A stretch of 64,000 nucleotides of DNA from Lyngbya sp. CCAP 1446/10 (lineage in GTDB: Bacteria; Cyanobacteriota; Cyanobacteriia; Cyanobacteriales; Microcoleaceae), in the NCBI RefSeq assembly GCF_026130175.1, contig NZ_JAIGNI010000014.1, positions 37,143 through 101,142 of the forward strand. Reading direction: 5' to 3'. A model generated the notes under the pieces. It was not told where the DNA came from and searched no databases. It saw only the letters and a list, made by a program, of their open reading frames with translations. Shown here piece after piece: positions 9,532 through 18,655 of this stretch; the stretch's first letter is position 1; every line of letters starts with the position of its first letter. The position numbers were made by a program, and so were the translations under genes.

Positions 9532-9924
9532 ATGATTTCCGAAATTTTTAGGATGACTATTGAACGCTACGGGATATCTGGAAAACAGTTATCCAAGTTT
9601 TCAGGCGTTAGCGAAAATCATATTTCTGAGTTTCGGCGGGGGAAGACTGGCATCTCTACGGAGGTGCTGTGGAAATTAATTCAGGCAATGGACGAGATTA
9701 AGCCGGGAGCCCGCGTTTACTTCTGTAATCGGCTGACGGGGGGAGAGGGATTTGGCAACAGCAGCCAGATGTCAGTGCCAAAGCAACTAGAGTCTTTGTT
9801 AGATATGCAGATATTGGTTGATGGGTTCTCTGACGACAGTTTGGCCTTGCTACTGATGGTGGTGGCGGCGCGGATCAAGAATGGTGTTTCCTCTGATGCG
9901 AAGGGTTTTGAGCTCATTGGCTAA
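9532..9924 (+). CDS. XRE-family helix-turn-helix protein, 130 residues
   Basis: The N-terminal 55-60 residues form a Cro/C1-type HTH (GISGKQLSKFSGVSENHISEFRRGKTGIS, where SGVSENHIS is the turn-recognition helix). The C-terminal half has no motif I can name. The ATG at 9532 gives the full HTH. It is divergent from the ammonia-lyase operon across about 410 bp, so it could regulate that operon, but no operator is identifiable. Similar small HTH proteins are common in filamentous cyanobacteria, so the neighbourhood may be incidental. Confidence 0.75.
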   Translation: MISEIFRMTIERYGISGKQLSKFSGVSENHISEFRRGKTGISTEVLWKLIQAMDEIKPGARVYFCNRLTGGEGFGNSSQMSVPKQLESLLDMQILVDGFSDDSLALLLMVVAARIKNGVSSDAKGFELIG

Positions 9925-9963
9925 TAATTTAACCGCTAGTTTGTCAAGGCAAGAATCCACAGA

Positions 9964-10070
9964 TATAGCCTTTCTCAGAAAAATGATGTATGGCGAGGTA
10001 TGCTGCAACCCTTACATGATCAAGCTTTTCATGGCAAAATTGGTATCTCACCTTTTAGAGAAAGGCTATA
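9964..10070. repeat. 107-bp MITE-like element (family A, copy 1)
   Basis: Terminal inverted repeats TATAGCCTTTCTCAGAAA (left) and TTTTAGAGAAAGGCTATA (right), with inner arms reading GGTA(T). Related elements are at 44332-44517 and 57190-57277. It is a short non-coding insertion immediately after the HTH gene, and the overlapping 75-residue frame at 9881-10108 is explained by it. Confidence 0.7.
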
Positions 10071-10242
10071 TTGCCCCATTTCTGAAACCCTTGCTAAACA
10101 AGGATTAAGAGAGATTACGCTGATTTCACTAATTTTTTTATCTTTGAAAAATCAGTGAAATCCTTTGAAACCTCAAGAATTAGAAAAGAGCGGACAGTCT
10201 CCCTTAAGACAACTTTAAAAGAAGCTAAACTTTATCAATATC

Positions 10243-11139
10243 ATGACAGATAGCATCCAGCATCTCATCGAGCCACACATTCAAGATTTGGGTGGATTCC
10301 AAGCCCGTCGCCTGCTTCCCTCAGACGTTGTGACGTTGGTAGGCCCTTTCATATTTTTCGACCATCTCGGCCCTGCGGTGTTTGCACCCGGTCAGGGCGT
10401 AGATGTCAGACCGCATCCGCACATCAACCTAGCAACCGTAACCTACCTGTTTGAAGGTGTTTTGCTGCATCGCGATAGTGTCGGCAGCGTTCAAGAAATC
10501 CGTCCCGGTGCAGTGAATTGGATGACGGCAGGGCGAGGTATTGTTCACTCCGAACGCACACCTGATGACGATCGCAGCAAAGAAGCTATCCTGCACGGCA
10601 TCCAAACCTGGGTAGCACTTCCCGATGAGTACGAAGAAACTGACCCCTGGTTTAGACACCATCCGGCAACTGATTTGCCTGTTTGGGAGGATGCAGGAGT
10701 TTCGTTCACCCTGATTGCGGGTGAGGCATACGATCGCACTTCCCCTGTTCAAACATTTTCACCCATGATTTATTTGGACGTGCAACTTGCCGATGGCAAG
10801 CAATTTACCTTACCGGGCAGTTACAGTGAACAGGCGGTTTATAGTGTAACAGAGGGGTTGGCGATCGACGGAGTGCCTTTGGAACAACATCGGTTGGCGG
10901 TTCTCACTTCAGGCGCATCGGTAAGCATTTCTGCCAATGGCAACGCTCGCTGTATTGTGATTGGCGGTGAACCTGTGGGTAAGCGGCATAAATGGTGGAA
11001 TTTTGTTTCGAGCCGAGACGAGCGCATTGAGCAAGCTAAACACGATTGGGTGGAGGGGCGATTTGCTCCGGTTCCTCAAGAAACAGAATTTATTCCGCTG
11101 CTCAAGGAGTCGCCGAATCAAACGGAACAGCCGTTGTAA
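10243..11139 (+). CDS. Pirin-family bicupin protein
   Basis: Protein of 298 residues with the two-cupin pirin layout. The N-terminal cupin carries the metal ligands in RPHPHINLATVTYLFEG (H58, H60) and GRGIVHSERTP (H102, E104), matching the His-His-His-Glu pattern of pirin. The C-terminal cupin lacks an obvious metal site, as is usual. Bacterial pirins are non-haem iron proteins; some have quercetin 2,3-dioxygenase activity and others bind protein partners, so the exact role here is open. It is a single gene with no clear operon partner; a truncated transposon follows directly. Confidence 0.88.
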   Translation: MTDSIQHLIEPHIQDLGGFQARRLLPSDVVTLVGPFIFFDHLGPAVFAPGQGVDVRPHPHINLATVTYLFEGVLLHRDSVGSVQEIRPGAVNWMTAGRGIVHSERTPDDDRSKEAILHGIQTWVALPDEYEETDPWFRHHPATDLPVWEDAGVSFTLIAGEAYDRTSPVQTFSPMIYLDVQLADGKQFTLPGSYSEQAVYSVTEGLAIDGVPLEQHRLAVLTSGASVSISANGNARCIVIGGEPVGKRHKWWNFVSSRDERIEQAKHDWVEGRFAPVPQETEFIPLLKESPNQTEQPL

Positions 11140-11177
11140 ATAGCGCCAGCCATCTAATTATTGATGAACTGTTTTTT

Positions 11178-12151
11178 GGATTCATTCTCAGGTTTTACAG
11201 AATTGCATTGAGAGGGTCAAAAAAGCTTTTGACCGATATATCAAGGCTGATAAATCTGGCAAGCACTCTGGGAAACCTAGATTTAAGGGGCGTGGTAGAT
11301 ATCACAGCTTTACCTATACCCAGATGAAACAGGATTGCATCAAAGGTAATCGCATTACTTTACCGAAAATCGGTGATGTGAAGATAATTCTGCATCGTCC
11401 TATCCCTGATGGGTTTAAAATCAAAACTGCTCAAATTGTCAAGAATGCGATGGCTATTATGTTGTGCTGACATTGCAAGATGTCACAGTGCCCACAATGA
11501 GCCTCGATGTCAATCTTGATAATGCTGTTGGTATTGATATGGGACTGAAGGATTTCTTGATTACCAGTGATGCTGAGACAGTCCCTATTCCTCAGTTTGC
11601 CAGAATTGCCCAGAGCGATAAAAAGCTCCGAAATAAGGCTGTTTATCGTAAAAAGAAAGGCAGTAATCGTAGACGGAAGGCTGTTAAGCGTCTTGCTAAA
11701 CATCATCTGCATATTGCAAAGCAACGTAAAGATTTTCATTGTAAAGCTGCAAAGCGATTACTCGACAAGTATGATGTGATTGGCTTTGAAGATTTGAATG
11801 TCAAAGGTTTGGCAAAAACTAGGATGGCAAAATCGATCCTAGATGCTGGTTGGAGTGAATTCCTCGATATTCTGGTTTGTAAGGCCGAAAGTGCTGGCAA
11901 ATTAGCTATAGCTGTGAATCCAAATGGTACTACCCAAAACTGTTCTAATTGTGGTACTCGCATCCCTAAAACCATTGCCGACAGGTGGCATAGTTGCCAT
12001 GTTTGCGGCAGGCGAATTGGATCGGGATGTAAATGCCGCGATTAATGTTAAGAACTTGGCTGTCGGGCGGACAGTCAATAAAGCTCAGCGTGTTTCCGAT
12101 GCAGACGCAGGATTAGCCCAGAAGCCCACCCTATACTCGTCCGCGAGTTAG
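11178..12151 (+). pseudogene. Decayed IS200/IS605-family TnpB (OrfB), truncated and frameshifted
   Basis: Three frames together read as a TnpB lacking its N-terminus. Segment one (from 11178, VLQNCIERVKKAFDRYIK... to QIVKNA) is separated from segment two by a one-base loss near 11448, just before GYYVVLT. Segment two (about 11450-12003) carries GIDMGLKDFLI, GFEDLNVKGL and the first zinc-finger cysteines CSNCG/CHVCG. A second one-base shift near 12003 moves the last catalytic block LDRDVNAAINVKNL into the third frame. All three acidic RuvC motifs survive but no single ORF spans them, and no start codon or TnpA is present. The nuclease should be inactive. Confidence 0.85.
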
Positions 12152-12167
12152 GGCTGGGAGTCGTCAC
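12118..12167 (+). repeat. IS200/IS605 right end with hairpin (omega-RNA 3' region remnant)
   Basis: Directly after the TnpB frame, AGCCCACCCTATACTCG and CGAGTTAGGGCTGGG form an imperfect hairpin followed by AGTCGTCAC, the usual layout of a right end. In active relatives this region is the guide-RNA scaffold. The assignment rests on position and hairpin only. Confidence 0.5.
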
Positions 12168-12232
12168 GATTAATTTGATACCAATCGGTGCAGCGCGCAC
12201 CCTACAGATAGAGTGCCTGCATCCAAGACTGC

Positions 12233-15200
12233 TTAATCGGGTTGAACTGCCGCTAGAATTTGTCCGGCTGTTACGGTTTGTCCCTGTTGGCAAAACAACT
12301 CTGCCACAGTACCCGCCACATCAGCAGTAATAGCAATTTCCATTTTCATCGCTTCCAAAATTAACAGGCGATCGCCCTCTGCAACCGCATCTCCAATATT
12401 AACCAACACCTGCCACACATTCGCCGAAACGTGAGCGACAACTGCCTCACAACCAGCAGGCAAAGCAACATCCGCCGCTGCCTCAGCAAGCATATCCACC
12501 GACGCTTCTGCTACAGATTCAGAATCAAATTCCCCGGCGGCAGCCCATCGATCGCGCTCTGCATTAAATGCGGCCTGCTGATTCGCTTTAAACTCAGCCG
12601 CACTGCTAGCAATAGAATGCAAAAACTCATTGTATTCTCTCAACTTAAAAGTGATTTCCTCAACCTTTAATTGAAACTTACCTTCGATAAATTCTTCCCG
12701 ACAGCGCAGCAATTCCTCATGAGAAACTGGATAAAATCGGATTTGGTCAAAAAAGCGCAACAGCCAAGGTTTACCAGACTGGAAATCCGCCGTTTGTTTA
12801 AACCGATTCCACATTTGTACCGTGCGGCCGACAAATTGATAACCTCCCGGGCCTTCCATTCCGTAAACGCACAAATACGCGCCGCCAATGCCAACTGCAT
12901 TTTCGGGAGTCCAAGTGCGGGCGGGATTGTATTTAGTAGTAACTAAGCGGTGGCGCGGATCGAGGGGAGTTGCGACTGGTGCGCCTAAATAAACGTCTCC
13001 CAAACCCATCACTAAATAGCTAGCATTAAAGACAATTTCTCTGACTTGTTCGATGCTGTCAAGCCCGTTGATGCGACGAATAAACTCAATATTGCTGGGA
13101 CACCAAGGTGCATCCGATCGCACAGACTGCATATATTTTTCAATCGCCAACAGCGTCGATTCATCTTCCCAAGATAAAGGCAAGTGTACAATCCGCGCCG
13201 GCACTTCCATATTCTCGATCGCCGGAAGTTCCGTCTCCGCCGCAATCAGCGCCTGCATTAGCTGCTGTTGCGAAATCTGGCGGCTCTCAAAGTGAATTTG
13301 GAGCGATCGCATCCCCGGCACTAATTCGATAACTCCCGGCAACGGATTTGCTGTCAGCCATGCCATCAAGGAGTGGGCCCGGAAACGCAAATTTAAATCA
13401 AGCACCAACGGCCCGTATTCAACTAAAATATATTTATCGCCAGCTTGACGGTAAGTAACAGCAACCTGTCCCGAAGATTCAGAGATTTTGTGCAAAACAG
13501 GAGAACCGAGAAGCTGAAACAAACCCTCAGATTTTTCATCAGAAACCGGGAGACAAAAAGTAGAAATTTGCCTTTCTTGCTCTAATTCCTGCTGCAAAGC
13601 TTCAGCAAAACTCAAACAGTAAAAGCGAATACTGTCCCCCGGTTTCAGTTGTCCGATTTTCCACAATTGGGACTGCACAATAGTAGCAGGACAGACAAAA
13701 CCCCCCAAACTCGGGCCGTCCAGACCGAGAATTACAGGCATATCGCCCGTAAAGTCGATCGTGCCGATCGCATAAGCGTTATCATGAATGTTAGACGGGT
13801 GCAAACCCGCTTCTCCGCCGTCTTGACGCGCCCAGGTAGGTTTCGGGCCGATCAGCCGAATCCCCGTCCGCGTCGAGTTGTAATGCACCCGCCATTCTGT
13901 TGAGAAAAACATTTCGATGTCTTCCTCAGTAAAGAAATCCGGCGCGCCGTGGGGCCCGTACAAAACACCAATTTCCCAATTATTGCTGTAAGTTGGAATC
14001 AGTTCGGAAGGCAAAGATAATTCCGCTTCCAGAGTTGCCGTTTGGTGCAGTTTCAGCACATCTCCAGGGCGCAGGGTGCGACCAGCGTGACCGCCAAATT
14101 TTCCCAGTACAAACGTTGATTTGCTGCCCAAATATTCAGGTACATTAAAACCGTGTTTCACCGCTAAATAAGTGCGATAGCCGCCGCCTTCAATGGCTTT
14201 TAACTTGAGAATGCTGCCCGCTTTTACAGGAATTGCCCGCCAAAACTGCACCGATTCTCCGTTGAGCGTTCCCTTCATAGTTGCACCAGTCAAACTAATA
14301 ACTGTATCTGCATTAAATCGCAGAGTTGGGCCTGTGGCTGTGAACTCCAATCCTGCTGTTGATTCGGGATTTCCTACTAAACGATTTGCCGATCGAAATG
14401 CAAGATGATCCATCGGGCCAGAAGGCGGCACGCCAACATCCCAATAGCCAATCCGCCCCGGATAATCTTGAATGCTGCTGTAGGTTCCACCATCCAATAC
14501 ATCGATCGTTAAAGGGGCGTATTCAAAAGAGTTTAAAAAGCGCGTGCTCAGTTCGCCCCGGTTGAATCGGGAATCGTCCAAAATCTGGCGGAGGTAATCT
14601 AAATTAGTTTCAATTCCCGCTATTTTACTGGCATCTAAAGCAGCTTTGAGTTGGGCGATCGCCTGCGCTCGATTTTCCCCGCAAACGATGACTTTGGCTA
14701 GCAGCGGATCGTAAAAAGGAGTAACCTCCGTTCCGGTTTCTATCCAACTGTCGCAGCGGACGTTTTCGGGAAACGCAACTAGATTTAGCAACCCGGAACT
14801 CGGATGAAAATTCTTGGCGGCATCTTCGGCATAAATCCGCACCTCAATTGAGTGTCCTTGCGGCTGATATTGGTAATTTTGTATAGGAAATAAATCCCCG
14901 GAAGCCTGTTTTACCATCCACTCAACGAGGTCGATGTTGTTGACAGCTTCAGTCACGCCATGTTCGACTTGCAAGCGCGTGTTGACTTCCAAAAAGTAGA
15001 ATTGTTTCGCATCAACATCAAACACAAATTCTACGGTACCTGCTGATTGGTAATTTACCGCTTTTCCCAGCCGCACTGCTGCACCGTACAACTGATTTCG
15101 CTGTTCGTCGGTAATCGCAGGGGCGGGGGTTTCTTCTATTACTTTTTGATGGCGCCGCTGCACCGAACAATCTCGCTCGCCCAAGGCTATGACATTGCCT

Positions 15201-15850
15201 TTGCCATCTCCAAAGATTTGGACTTCAATGTGTCTGGCTGTTTGAATGTATTTCTCTAAAAAAACGCCGCTTTGTTTAAAGTTGCTTTGGCTCAAACGCT
15301 GTACTTTTTCAAATGCTTCTGCTAAATCTCGATCGCCAAAACAAGCCTGCAAACCGATACCGCCGCCGCCTGCGGTACTTTTGAGCATCACCGGATAGCC
15401 GATCGCCCCAGCAGCCCTTTCCGCATCCTCTAAACTTGCTAAAAGTTCGCTTCCGGGAGTTAGCGGCACTTGATTTGCAGCGGCTATTTCCCGCGCGGTG
15501 TGCTTCAATCCAAAACACCGCAACTGAGCCGGAGTCGGGCCAATAAATGCAATATTTTCGCTGATACAAGCTTCGGCGAATTCCGCATTTTCGCTCAAAA
15601 AGCCGTAACCCGGATGAATAGCTTGAGCTTTTGTTTGGCGCGCCACTTCGAGAATGCGATCGAACCGCAGATAACTCTCGGCGGCGGCTGCTGCGCCGAT
15701 ACAAACGGCTTCGCTGGCGGTGAAAACGTGCTGGGCGCGCGCGTCTGCTTCTGAATATACTGCTACCGAAGCAATTCCGAGGCGATCGAGAGTGCGGATA
15801 ATTCTGCAGGCAATTTCGCCGCGATTGGCAATCAGAACTTTGTTAAACAT
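12233..15850 (-). CDS. Biotin-dependent urea/guanidine carboxylase (probable guanidine carboxylase)
   Basis: Multidomain protein of 1,205 residues from MFNKVLIANRGEIACRI at 15850; a longer frame to 15946 only translates the upstream tandem repeat. The order is biotin carboxylase (about 1-450, glycine-rich STAGGGGIGLQ), carboxyltransferase AHS2/AHS1 domains (PGRIGYWDVGVPPSGPMDHLAF; IGGAYLCVYGMEGPGGYQF), then a C-terminal biotinyl domain with the target lysine in EAMKMEI. It uses ATP and bicarbonate to carboxylate urea or guanidine. The allophanate-hydrolase half of fused urea amidolyases is absent and encoded separately at 21589-23403. Context (guanidine-I riboswitch, two DUF1989 genes, ABC transporter) favours guanidine. 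It is the last gene of the minus-strand operon. Confidence 0.92.
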   Translation of the reverse strand: MFNKVLIANRGEIACRIIRTLDRLGIASVAVYSEADARAQHVFTASEAVCIGAAAAAESYLRFDRILEVARQTKAQAIHPGYGFLSENAEFAEACISENIAFIGPTPAQLRCFGLKHTAREIAAANQVPLTPGSELLASLEDAERAAGAIGYPVMLKSTAGGGGIGLQACFGDRDLAEAFEKVQRLSQSNFKQSGVFLEKYIQTARHIEVQIFGDGKGNVIALGERDCSVQRRHQKVIEETPAPAITDEQRNQLYGAAVRLGKAVNYQSAGTVEFVFDVDAKQFYFLEVNTRLQVEHGVTEAVNNIDLVEWMVKQASGDLFPIQNYQYQPQGHSIEVRIYAEDAAKNFHPSSGLLNLVAFPENVRCDSWIETGTEVTPFYDPLLAKVIVCGENRAQAIAQLKAALDASKIAGIETNLDYLRQILDDSRFNRGELSTRFLNSFEYAPLTIDVLDGGTYSSIQDYPGRIGYWDVGVPPSGPMDHLAFRSANRLVGNPESTAGLEFTATGPTLRFNADTVISLTGATMKGTLNGESVQFWRAIPVKAGSILKLKAIEGGGYRTYLAVKHGFNVPEYLGSKSTFVLGKFGGHAGRTLRPGDVLKLHQTATLEAELSLPSELIPTYSNNWEIGVLYGPHGAPDFFTEEDIEMFFSTEWRVHYNSTRTGIRLIGPKPTWARQDGGEAGLHPSNIHDNAYAIGTIDFTGDMPVILGLDGPSLGGFVCPATIVQSQLWKIGQLKPGDSIRFYCLSFAEALQQELEQERQISTFCLPVSDEKSEGLFQLLGSPVLHKISESSGQVAVTYRQAGDKYILVEYGPLVLDLNLRFRAHSLMAWLTANPLPGVIELVPGMRSLQIHFESRQISQQQLMQALIAAETELPAIENMEVPARIVHLPLSWEDESTLLAIEKYMQSVRSDAPWCPSNIEFIRRINGLDSIEQVREIVFNASYLVMGLGDVYLGAPVATPLDPRHRLVTTKYNPARTWTPENAVGIGGAYLCVYGMEGPGGYQFVGRTVQMWNRFKQTADFQSGKPWLLRFFDQIRFYPVSHEELLRCREEFIEGKFQLKVEEITFKLREYNEFLHSIASSAAEFKANQQAAFNAERDRWAAAGEFDSESVAEASVDMLAEAAADVALPAGCEAVVAHVSANVWQVLVNIGDAVAEGDRLLILEAMKMEIAITADVAGTVAELFCQQGQTVTAGQILAAVQPD

Positions 15851-15855
15851 TATGG

Positions 15856-15919
15856 GGGGAATTGGGAATTGGGAATTGGGAATTGGGCATTGAGAATTGG
15901 GCATTGGGCATTGGTAATT
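15856..15919. repeat. Heptamer-type tandem repeat (GGGAATT / GGGCATT units)
   Basis: Degenerate seven-base units (GGGAATT, GGGCATT, GGTAATT) run directly upstream of the carboxylase start. Short tandem repeats of this kind are typical of filamentous cyanobacterial intergenic DNA. They create a spurious 32-residue N-terminal extension of the carboxylase frame. Confidence 0.75.
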
Positions 15920-15920
15920 G

Positions 15921-15968
15921 GTAGTGAGGACTTTATTACTCATCAATAAGGACTGAAGTCCTCACTAC
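15921..15968. repeat. Inverted repeat hairpin (GTAGTGAGGACTT ... AAGTCCTCACTAC)
   Basis: A perfect 13-bp inverted repeat with a 22-base loop lies between the DUF1989 gene and the carboxylase. It has no U-tract, so it may be an intergenic repeat or an mRNA-processing/stability element rather than a strong terminator within the operon. Confidence 0.6.
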
Positions 15969-15986
15969 AAACCTGGTATTTTCCGC

Positions 15987-16628
15987 TTACACAGCATCCC
16001 AAACAATCAACTGAATCGGCGTAGGATTGTAAGCATTGCAAGGATTGTTCATTTGCGGGCAGTTAGAAATTGCAACTAGCGCGTTCATTTCGGCTCGCAA
16101 ATCAACTGTACTTCCCGGATCTGAGATGCCGTCAACAATTTCTAAAGTGCCATTTTTGCTAACTGGCACATTCATAAAAAAGTTGATATTGCTGACTAAA
16201 TCTCGCTTGCCCAAACCGTAGGGAAGAATTGCGGCGAGGAAATTTTCAACGCAGGCGTGCTGGTATTTTTTATCTAGTCCAAACCGCACTGAATTGCTCT
16301 CGCAGCTACACGCGCCGCCGGAGGTATCGTGCCGCCCGCAGGAGTCAGCAATTATGGTCATCATGGTTCGCCCTTCGTTGGAAATGAGTTTGCTGTTTGT
16401 AGTGACAAAGATGTTGCCTTGATTGACGATTGTATCGGGGGCGCTATAGCGTTCTGAAGGGTCATCGGCATTGTAAACTAAAAAGTCTACTGCTTGATTT
16501 CCGCCTAAATCTACTATGCGGAGAATCTGTCCTTTTTTGATAACGCGAGACCAAGGATGTCTGGCTGGTAAAACTTCGTTGTAAATGGCTTTTTTGGGAT
16601 CGAGGATTTGTTGAGTATTTGCAGTCAT
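15987..16628 (-). CDS. DUF1989 urea carboxylase-associated protein (shorter paralogue; probable carboxyguanidine deiminase subunit)
   Basis: Protein of 213 residues in the DUF1989/UAAP2-type family, with cysteine-rich ADSCGRHDTSGGACSC and the conserved GLGKRDLVSNINFFMNVPV and GSTVDLRAEMNALVAISNCP blocks. In Pseudomonas, a pair of such proteins (CgdA/CgdB) deiminates carboxyguanidine made by guanidine carboxylase to allophanate and ammonia; the same role is inferred here. A longer paralogue is encoded 191 bases upstream on the same strand, and the carboxylase lies downstream. Start ATG at 16628 (MTANTQQILDPKKAIYNE). Which Pseudomonas subunit it matches best cannot be settled by eye. Confidence 0.88.
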   Translation of the reverse strand: MTANTQQILDPKKAIYNEVLPARHPWSRVIKKGQILRIVDLGGNQAVDFLVYNADDPSERYSAPDTIVNQGNIFVTTNSKLISNEGRTMMTIIADSCGRHDTSGGACSCESNSVRFGLDKKYQHACVENFLAAILPYGLGKRDLVSNINFFMNVPVSKNGTLEIVDGISDPGSTVDLRAEMNALVAISNCPQMNNPCNAYNPTPIQLIVWDAV

Positions 16629-16819
16629 GGTTCACTTTTGATTGATTTACAGCATTTTTTACCGCTGATTAGTGCGGATTAGATATAGTTTGAAAATCTG
16701 GTTGATTAGGTGTCTTGCATCAGTTTTAGATTGCTCTTTTAACCGCAGATGTTAGGCAGATGCAACACTGATAAACGCAGATGATTGCGGGAATTGGAGG
16801 CGATTAAATGCAGTGCAGT

Positions 16820-17545
16820 CTATTGCAGGAACAAAGCATCGGTGTTGGTGAAGCCGCGCACAGCTTCCGGGTTGGCGGTGCGGCACAAGTCGTCTGCTGC
16901 GGGTGCGGGGGATTTCCAAATCTGAATTTGGATGGGTTTTGGATCGTAAATGGGGTTTGAATGCAGGATATGGGGGCAGTTTGAGATAATTGTTAATACG
17001 TTCATTTCGGCTCGTAAATCGATAAAACTACCTGGTTTTTCGCTGCCTTCGCGAAACTCCATCGTGCCGTCGGGTTTGATGGCAATTCGAGTAAATAAGT
17101 TGAGGTTTGGCATGATGTCTTTTTTGCCTAAACCCCACCGAGTTAGGGCTTTGAGGAAGTTGTCGCGGGAGTTTTTCCAGTCTCCAGGGCCGTATTTTTT
17201 ACTATTGCTAATGGCGTTGCTGCATCCGGCTAGCAAGTCGTGACAGCCTGATGTGTCTTGGGTGATGGAAAATAGGATGCGTCCCATGTCTGTGTAGATT
17301 ACTGTGCCTTGTTTGAGAAAGGCGTTGAATTGAATTTTGGCGGTGTCTGCTGCGTTGAAGCGTTCGATCGCATTGTCGGCATTGTAGCACAGCAGGGAAA
17401 CGCCGCGAGAGCCTTCTAGATCGGTGATTCGCAGGGTGTTTCCCCGCTTGATGATTCCCGACCAGTACGCGCCGCCCGGTACGGTTTCTTCGATTAATAC
17501 GAGGCTTGAATCGATTTGTGAGTTTTTGTCGATCGATAGTTGCAC
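16820..17545 (-). CDS. DUF1989 urea carboxylase-associated protein (longer paralogue; probable carboxyguanidine deiminase subunit)
   Basis: Protein of 241 residues, paralogous to the next gene downstream: both share the R(I)xDLxGxxxV...LxYNADxxxER start, GLGKKDIMPNLNLFTRI and FIDLRAEMNVLTIISNCPH. The Cys motif is SGCHDLLAGCSN. Length and features match the UAAP1 type; together the pair is the expected heteromeric carboxyguanidine deiminase acting between the carboxylase and allophanate hydrolase. The C-terminal tail (about the last 30 residues, after IWKSPAP) is specific to this paralogue. It sits between the transporter ATPase gene and the shorter paralogue. Confidence 0.88.
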   Translation of the reverse strand: MQLSIDKNSQIDSSLVLIEETVPGGAYWSGIIKRGNTLRITDLEGSRGVSLLCYNADNAIERFNAADTAKIQFNAFLKQGTVIYTDMGRILFSITQDTSGCHDLLAGCSNAISNSKKYGPGDWKNSRDNFLKALTRWGLGKKDIMPNLNLFTRIAIKPDGTMEFREGSEKPGSFIDLRAEMNVLTIISNCPHILHSNPIYDPKPIQIQIWKSPAPAADDLCRTANPEAVRGFTNTDALFLQ

Positions 17546-17661
17546 TATAAATTCCTCCTGATATATTGAGATAGTTTAGCGAAACAAAACAATAGTATCT
17601 TGTCGCTATCAAACCCGCCCTCTCCCAAAGTAATATTTATTTTCCCTTACTTAAGTTTGCT

Positions 17662-17698
17662 GTTGCACGGCGTTGCGCGGGTGCAAACGCCGTGCAAC
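17662..17698. repeat. GC-rich hairpin between the ABC ATPase and DUF1989 genes
   Basis: GTTGCACGGCGT and ACGCCGTGCAAC form a perfect 12-bp stem around a 13-base loop, inside the 170-base space downstream of the ATPase stop. No T-run follows on the minus strand, so it may attenuate or stabilise the operon message rather than end it. Confidence 0.55.
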
Positions 17699-17715
17699 GG
17701 CAAACCTATGTCTAT

Positions 17716-18492
17716 TTAAGCAGCCATTGCAACTGCTTCCTGTCCGTGTTTCCGCATCAAATCCATGAGTTCGTCGCGGTAATCGTGGAATTTGGCGTGC
17801 CGTTTAATGCTGGGAGTGCGATCGGGTAAATTAATCGACATTTCCTTTCTCACTGTACCGGGACGAGCGCCCAAAGCATAAATCCGATTGGAAAGAAACA
17901 CCGCTTCTTCGACATCGTGGGTAATCATAAAGATTGTAATCTGAGTGCGGCGCCACAAATCGAGCATGAATTCGTGCATCGATTCTTTAGTGTGGATATC
18001 CAATGCGCCGAAAGGTTCATCCATTAATAACACTTTAGGTTCAGAAGCGAGGGCGCGGGCGATCGCCACCCGCTGTTTCATCCCGCCCGACAATTCCTTC
18101 GGCAACGACTTCGCAAACTCCGTCAATCCTACCACACTCAAATAATAACTCGCTTGTTCGCGCCGCTTTTGCTTGGACAAGCCTTGAAGTTTGAGGCCAA
18201 ATTCGGCATTTTCCTGCACGTTCATCCAAGGATAAAGAGTGTAATGCTGAAATACCATACCTCGATCCGGCCCAGGCGAAACAACTTCCTTGCCATCAAT
18301 TTTAACTTCCCCTGTTGTCGGCTTGTCCAATCCCGCAATCTGCCTCAACAGAGTAGATTTGCCAGAACCGGATGCGCCTACCGCGCAGATAAATTCGCCT
18401 TGCTTGATGCTCATATTGATGTCCTTGAGTACCACTAATTTACCGTTTTTCGTTTCAAAGTTTTTGTGCAGATTGTTGATTTGCAGAAACAT
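17716..18492 (-). CDS. ABC transporter ATP-binding protein (NitT/TauT/SsuB type)
   Basis: Protein of 258 residues with Walker A GASGSGKST, signature LSGGMKQRVAIARALA, Walker B VLLMDEPFGALD and switch His in MITHDVEEA. This is the nitrate/sulfonate/taurine branch of importer ATPases. Preceded by a matching permease and binding protein on the same strand behind the guanidine-I riboswitch, it should energise uptake of guanidine or a related small cation. Urea uptake is the alternative, but cyanobacterial urea importers (UrtABCDE) are of a different, branched-chain amino-acid type. Confidence 0.93.
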   Translation of the reverse strand: MFLQINNLHKNFETKNGKLVVLKDINMSIKQGEFICAVGASGSGKSTLLRQIAGLDKPTTGEVKIDGKEVVSPGPDRGMVFQHYTLYPWMNVQENAEFGLKLQGLSKQKRREQASYYLSVVGLTEFAKSLPKELSGGMKQRVAIARALASEPKVLLMDEPFGALDIHTKESMHEFMLDLWRRTQITIFMITHDVEEAVFLSNRIYALGARPGTVRKEMSINLPDRTPSIKRHAKFHDYRDELMDLMRKHGQEAVAMAA

Positions 18493-18607
18493 GAGTTTAT
18501 CCTCTGTATTGTAAGTAAAAAATTGATTTTTTCATTCCCAAAATATGTAAATTTTAGGACTAGCAACGATATCTAGCGTGGGTTTCAATTTTATTTTAGA
18601 CCACTGC

Positions 18608-18646
18608 TTTCTTCCTTCTTCCTTCTTCCTTCTTCCTTCTTCCTTC
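18608..18646. repeat. Heptamer tandem repeat, about 5 units of TTCTTCC
   Basis: Near-perfect seven-base units between the permease and ATPase genes. It encodes the GRRKKEEGRKK-type run in a shadow frame. This is a typical cyanobacterial short tandemly repeated repetitive sequence. Confidence 0.85.
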
Positions 18647-18655
18647 AACATCTGG

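Noticed and set aside
9881..10108. Plus-strand frame of 75 residues after the HTH gene
   Set aside because: It overlaps the HTH gene's end and is made largely of the MITE at 9964-10070.
12233..15850. Plain urea carboxylase annotation
   Set aside because: Not excluded biochemically, but the guanidine-I riboswitch and two DUF1989 genes make guanidine the better-supported substrate.
15850..15946. Upstream start for the carboxylase
   Set aside because: The extra 32 residues only translate the GGGAATT tandem repeat; MFNKVLIANRGEIA is the normal biotin carboxylase start.
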